Shown here one piece after another: positions 33,473-34,066 of a DNA stretch of 34,066 nt. Every line of letters starts with the position of its first letter. Position 1 is the first letter of the stretch. A program made the position numbers and the translations under genes. The stretch is from positions 1 to 34,066 of the forward strand of contig CAILUT010000029.1 of assembly GCA_903837495.1 (NCBI GenBank), given 5' to 3'. The DNA is from an uncultured Flavobacteriales bacterium. GTDB taxonomy: Bacteria; Bacteroidota; Bacteroidia; CAIKAF01. A model generated the notes under the pieces. It worked only from the letters and a program-made list of their open reading frames with translations. It was not told the DNA's origin and made no database searches.

Positions 33473-34066
33473 ATGCAACACAACAACCCTACATTGCAGA
33501 GAGTACTGCGCCCGTTGACCTTGGTTTTGGGCTGGCTCTTGACCCTGGGCGTATGGGCACAATGTCCAACGCCTTCCGCTTTAAGTTCAGCCGCGACCTG
33601 TGGTCAGGCGGCCACGCTTACAGCCTCTGGTTCCACCGGATTGTACCGTTGGTACAACCAGCCTAGCGGTGGTTCCGTGCTTGGAACGGGCGGTTCGTAC
33701 ACCACTCCAGCCATGTTCGCACAAGGAACCTATTATGTTGAAGCGGTAAACAGCTACAACAACCCCAACTGCATTAGCCCTCGGGCCGCTTTGGTGGTTA
33801 CGGTGAATCCCTTGGCCATGCCAACGGGCACTGGAGCTACTGTAACGTGCGGCGGCGCGGCAACCCTAACTGCTTCGGGCTCTACCGGTTTGTTTCGTTG
33901 GTTTGCTGCTCCCACAGGCGGTTCTGTGTTGGGCACGGGGGCAAGTTTTACTCCGCCCAGCACCCTGCAAACAACAACCTATTATGTTGAGGCGACCAAC
34001 AACTTGAACCCCTCGGCCTCGGTTGCCTTTAACTATACCGGCGGTCAGCAAAACTGGACAGTTCCA
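33473..34066 (+). CDS. Secreted protein with CHU_C-associated Ig-like repeats (partial, cut by window end)
   Basis: Open from ATG 33473 to the last base (198 codons, no stop). A basic N-terminus and hydrophobic stretch (LVLGWLLTLGVWAQ) form a signal peptide of about 30 residues. Two about 80-residue Ig-like repeats follow, each with ATLTASGSTGL(Y/F)RW(Y/F), GGSVLGTG, a Thr-Pro stretch and TYYVEA.N. This is the pattern of Ig-like domains linked to CHU_C/T9SS cargo. The visible end (SVAFNYTGGQQNWTVP) starts a different module often found in very large Bacteroidota surface proteins. The full protein is probably long and ends with a T9SS signal, but that lies outside the window. Confidence 0.85.
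   Translation, partial: MQHNNPTLQRVLRPLTLVLGWLLTLGVWAQCPTPSALSSAATCGQAATLTASGSTGLYRWYNQPSGGSVLGTGGSYTTPAMFAQGTYYVEAVNSYNNPNCISPRAALVVTVNPLAMPTGTGATVTCGGAATLTASGSTGLFRWFAAPTGGSVLGTGASFTPPSTLQTTTYYVEATNNLNPSASVAFNYTGGQQNWTVP

Noticed and set aside
33338-33562. Minus-strand open frame over the Ig-like gene start
   Set aside because: It is antisense to a signal-peptide-bearing gene with its own promoter, and its own tail is poly-Leu/Phe from AT-rich sequence.

Overview
The window comes from a gliding-type Bacteroidota bacterium, most likely order Flavobacteriales. Three things support this. Upstream sequences carry the Bacteroidota promoter pattern (TTTG, about 19 nt, TAnnTTTG), with no strong Shine-Dalgarno sites noted. 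The ssb-gldE-gldD gliding-motility cluster is present. Several secreted proteins carry type IX secretion (T9SS) C-terminal domains or CHU_C-type Ig-like domains. I see no phage, transposase, integrase or CRISPR array. The content is mostly core chromosome, with dispersed non-coding repeats and large cell-surface proteins as the accessory part.

Layout from left to right: (1) 103-6574, minus strand, a tripartite RND efflux operon with its TetR regulator as first gene (tetR-tolC-hlyD-rnd). (2) 6880-11782, minus, a tightly packed operon cysS - M28 peptidase/glutaminyl-cyclase-like lipoprotein - secreted hypothetical - IPExxxVDY-like protein - pyk. (3) 11783-12571, no protein gene: divergent tRNA-Leu(CAA) and tRNA-Arg(CCU), each with a terminator, flanked by degenerate and tandem repeats. 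(4) 12572-16543, minus, two exported T9SS cargo proteins: a PETase/cutinase-like alpha/beta hydrolase (type A signal) and a 917-aa adhesin-like protein (type B signal). (5) 16723-17577, plus, a monoacylglycerol-lipase-like hydrolase. (6) 17574-25772, minus, a long run ssb - gldE/gldD - DUF4412 protein - polysaccharide flippase - dut - Glu/Leu dehydrogenase - exbB - exbD - tonB-like gene. (7) 25869-27524, minus, an orphan GAF-PAS histidine kinase. (8) 27927-31276, plus, the translation operon rplM-rpsI-rpsB-tsf-pyrH. (9) 31583-34066, two divergent secreted proteins: one with a fibrinogen-like domain, and one cut by the window end with Ig-like repeats.

Two observations stand out. First, a family of GC-rich, about 150-nt intergenic elements occurs four times (1-86, 6691-6843, 27648-27794, 31294-31443). 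Loops and linkers are conserved. The long internal stem has an almost unrelated sequence in each complete copy but stays base-paired, as do a central hairpin and the outer stem. This compensatory pattern points to a selected or actively maintained RNA or DNA structure. Second, gldE and gldD are read as one 628-codon frame. A hidden ATG in another frame, 31 bases before a T6 run, would give a textbook GldD lipoprotein signal peptide if the run had one more T. The fusion is therefore a real gene fusion, a homopolymer indel, or a slippage-controlled switch.

All assignments come from reading the sequence and recalling family motifs. No database search was run.
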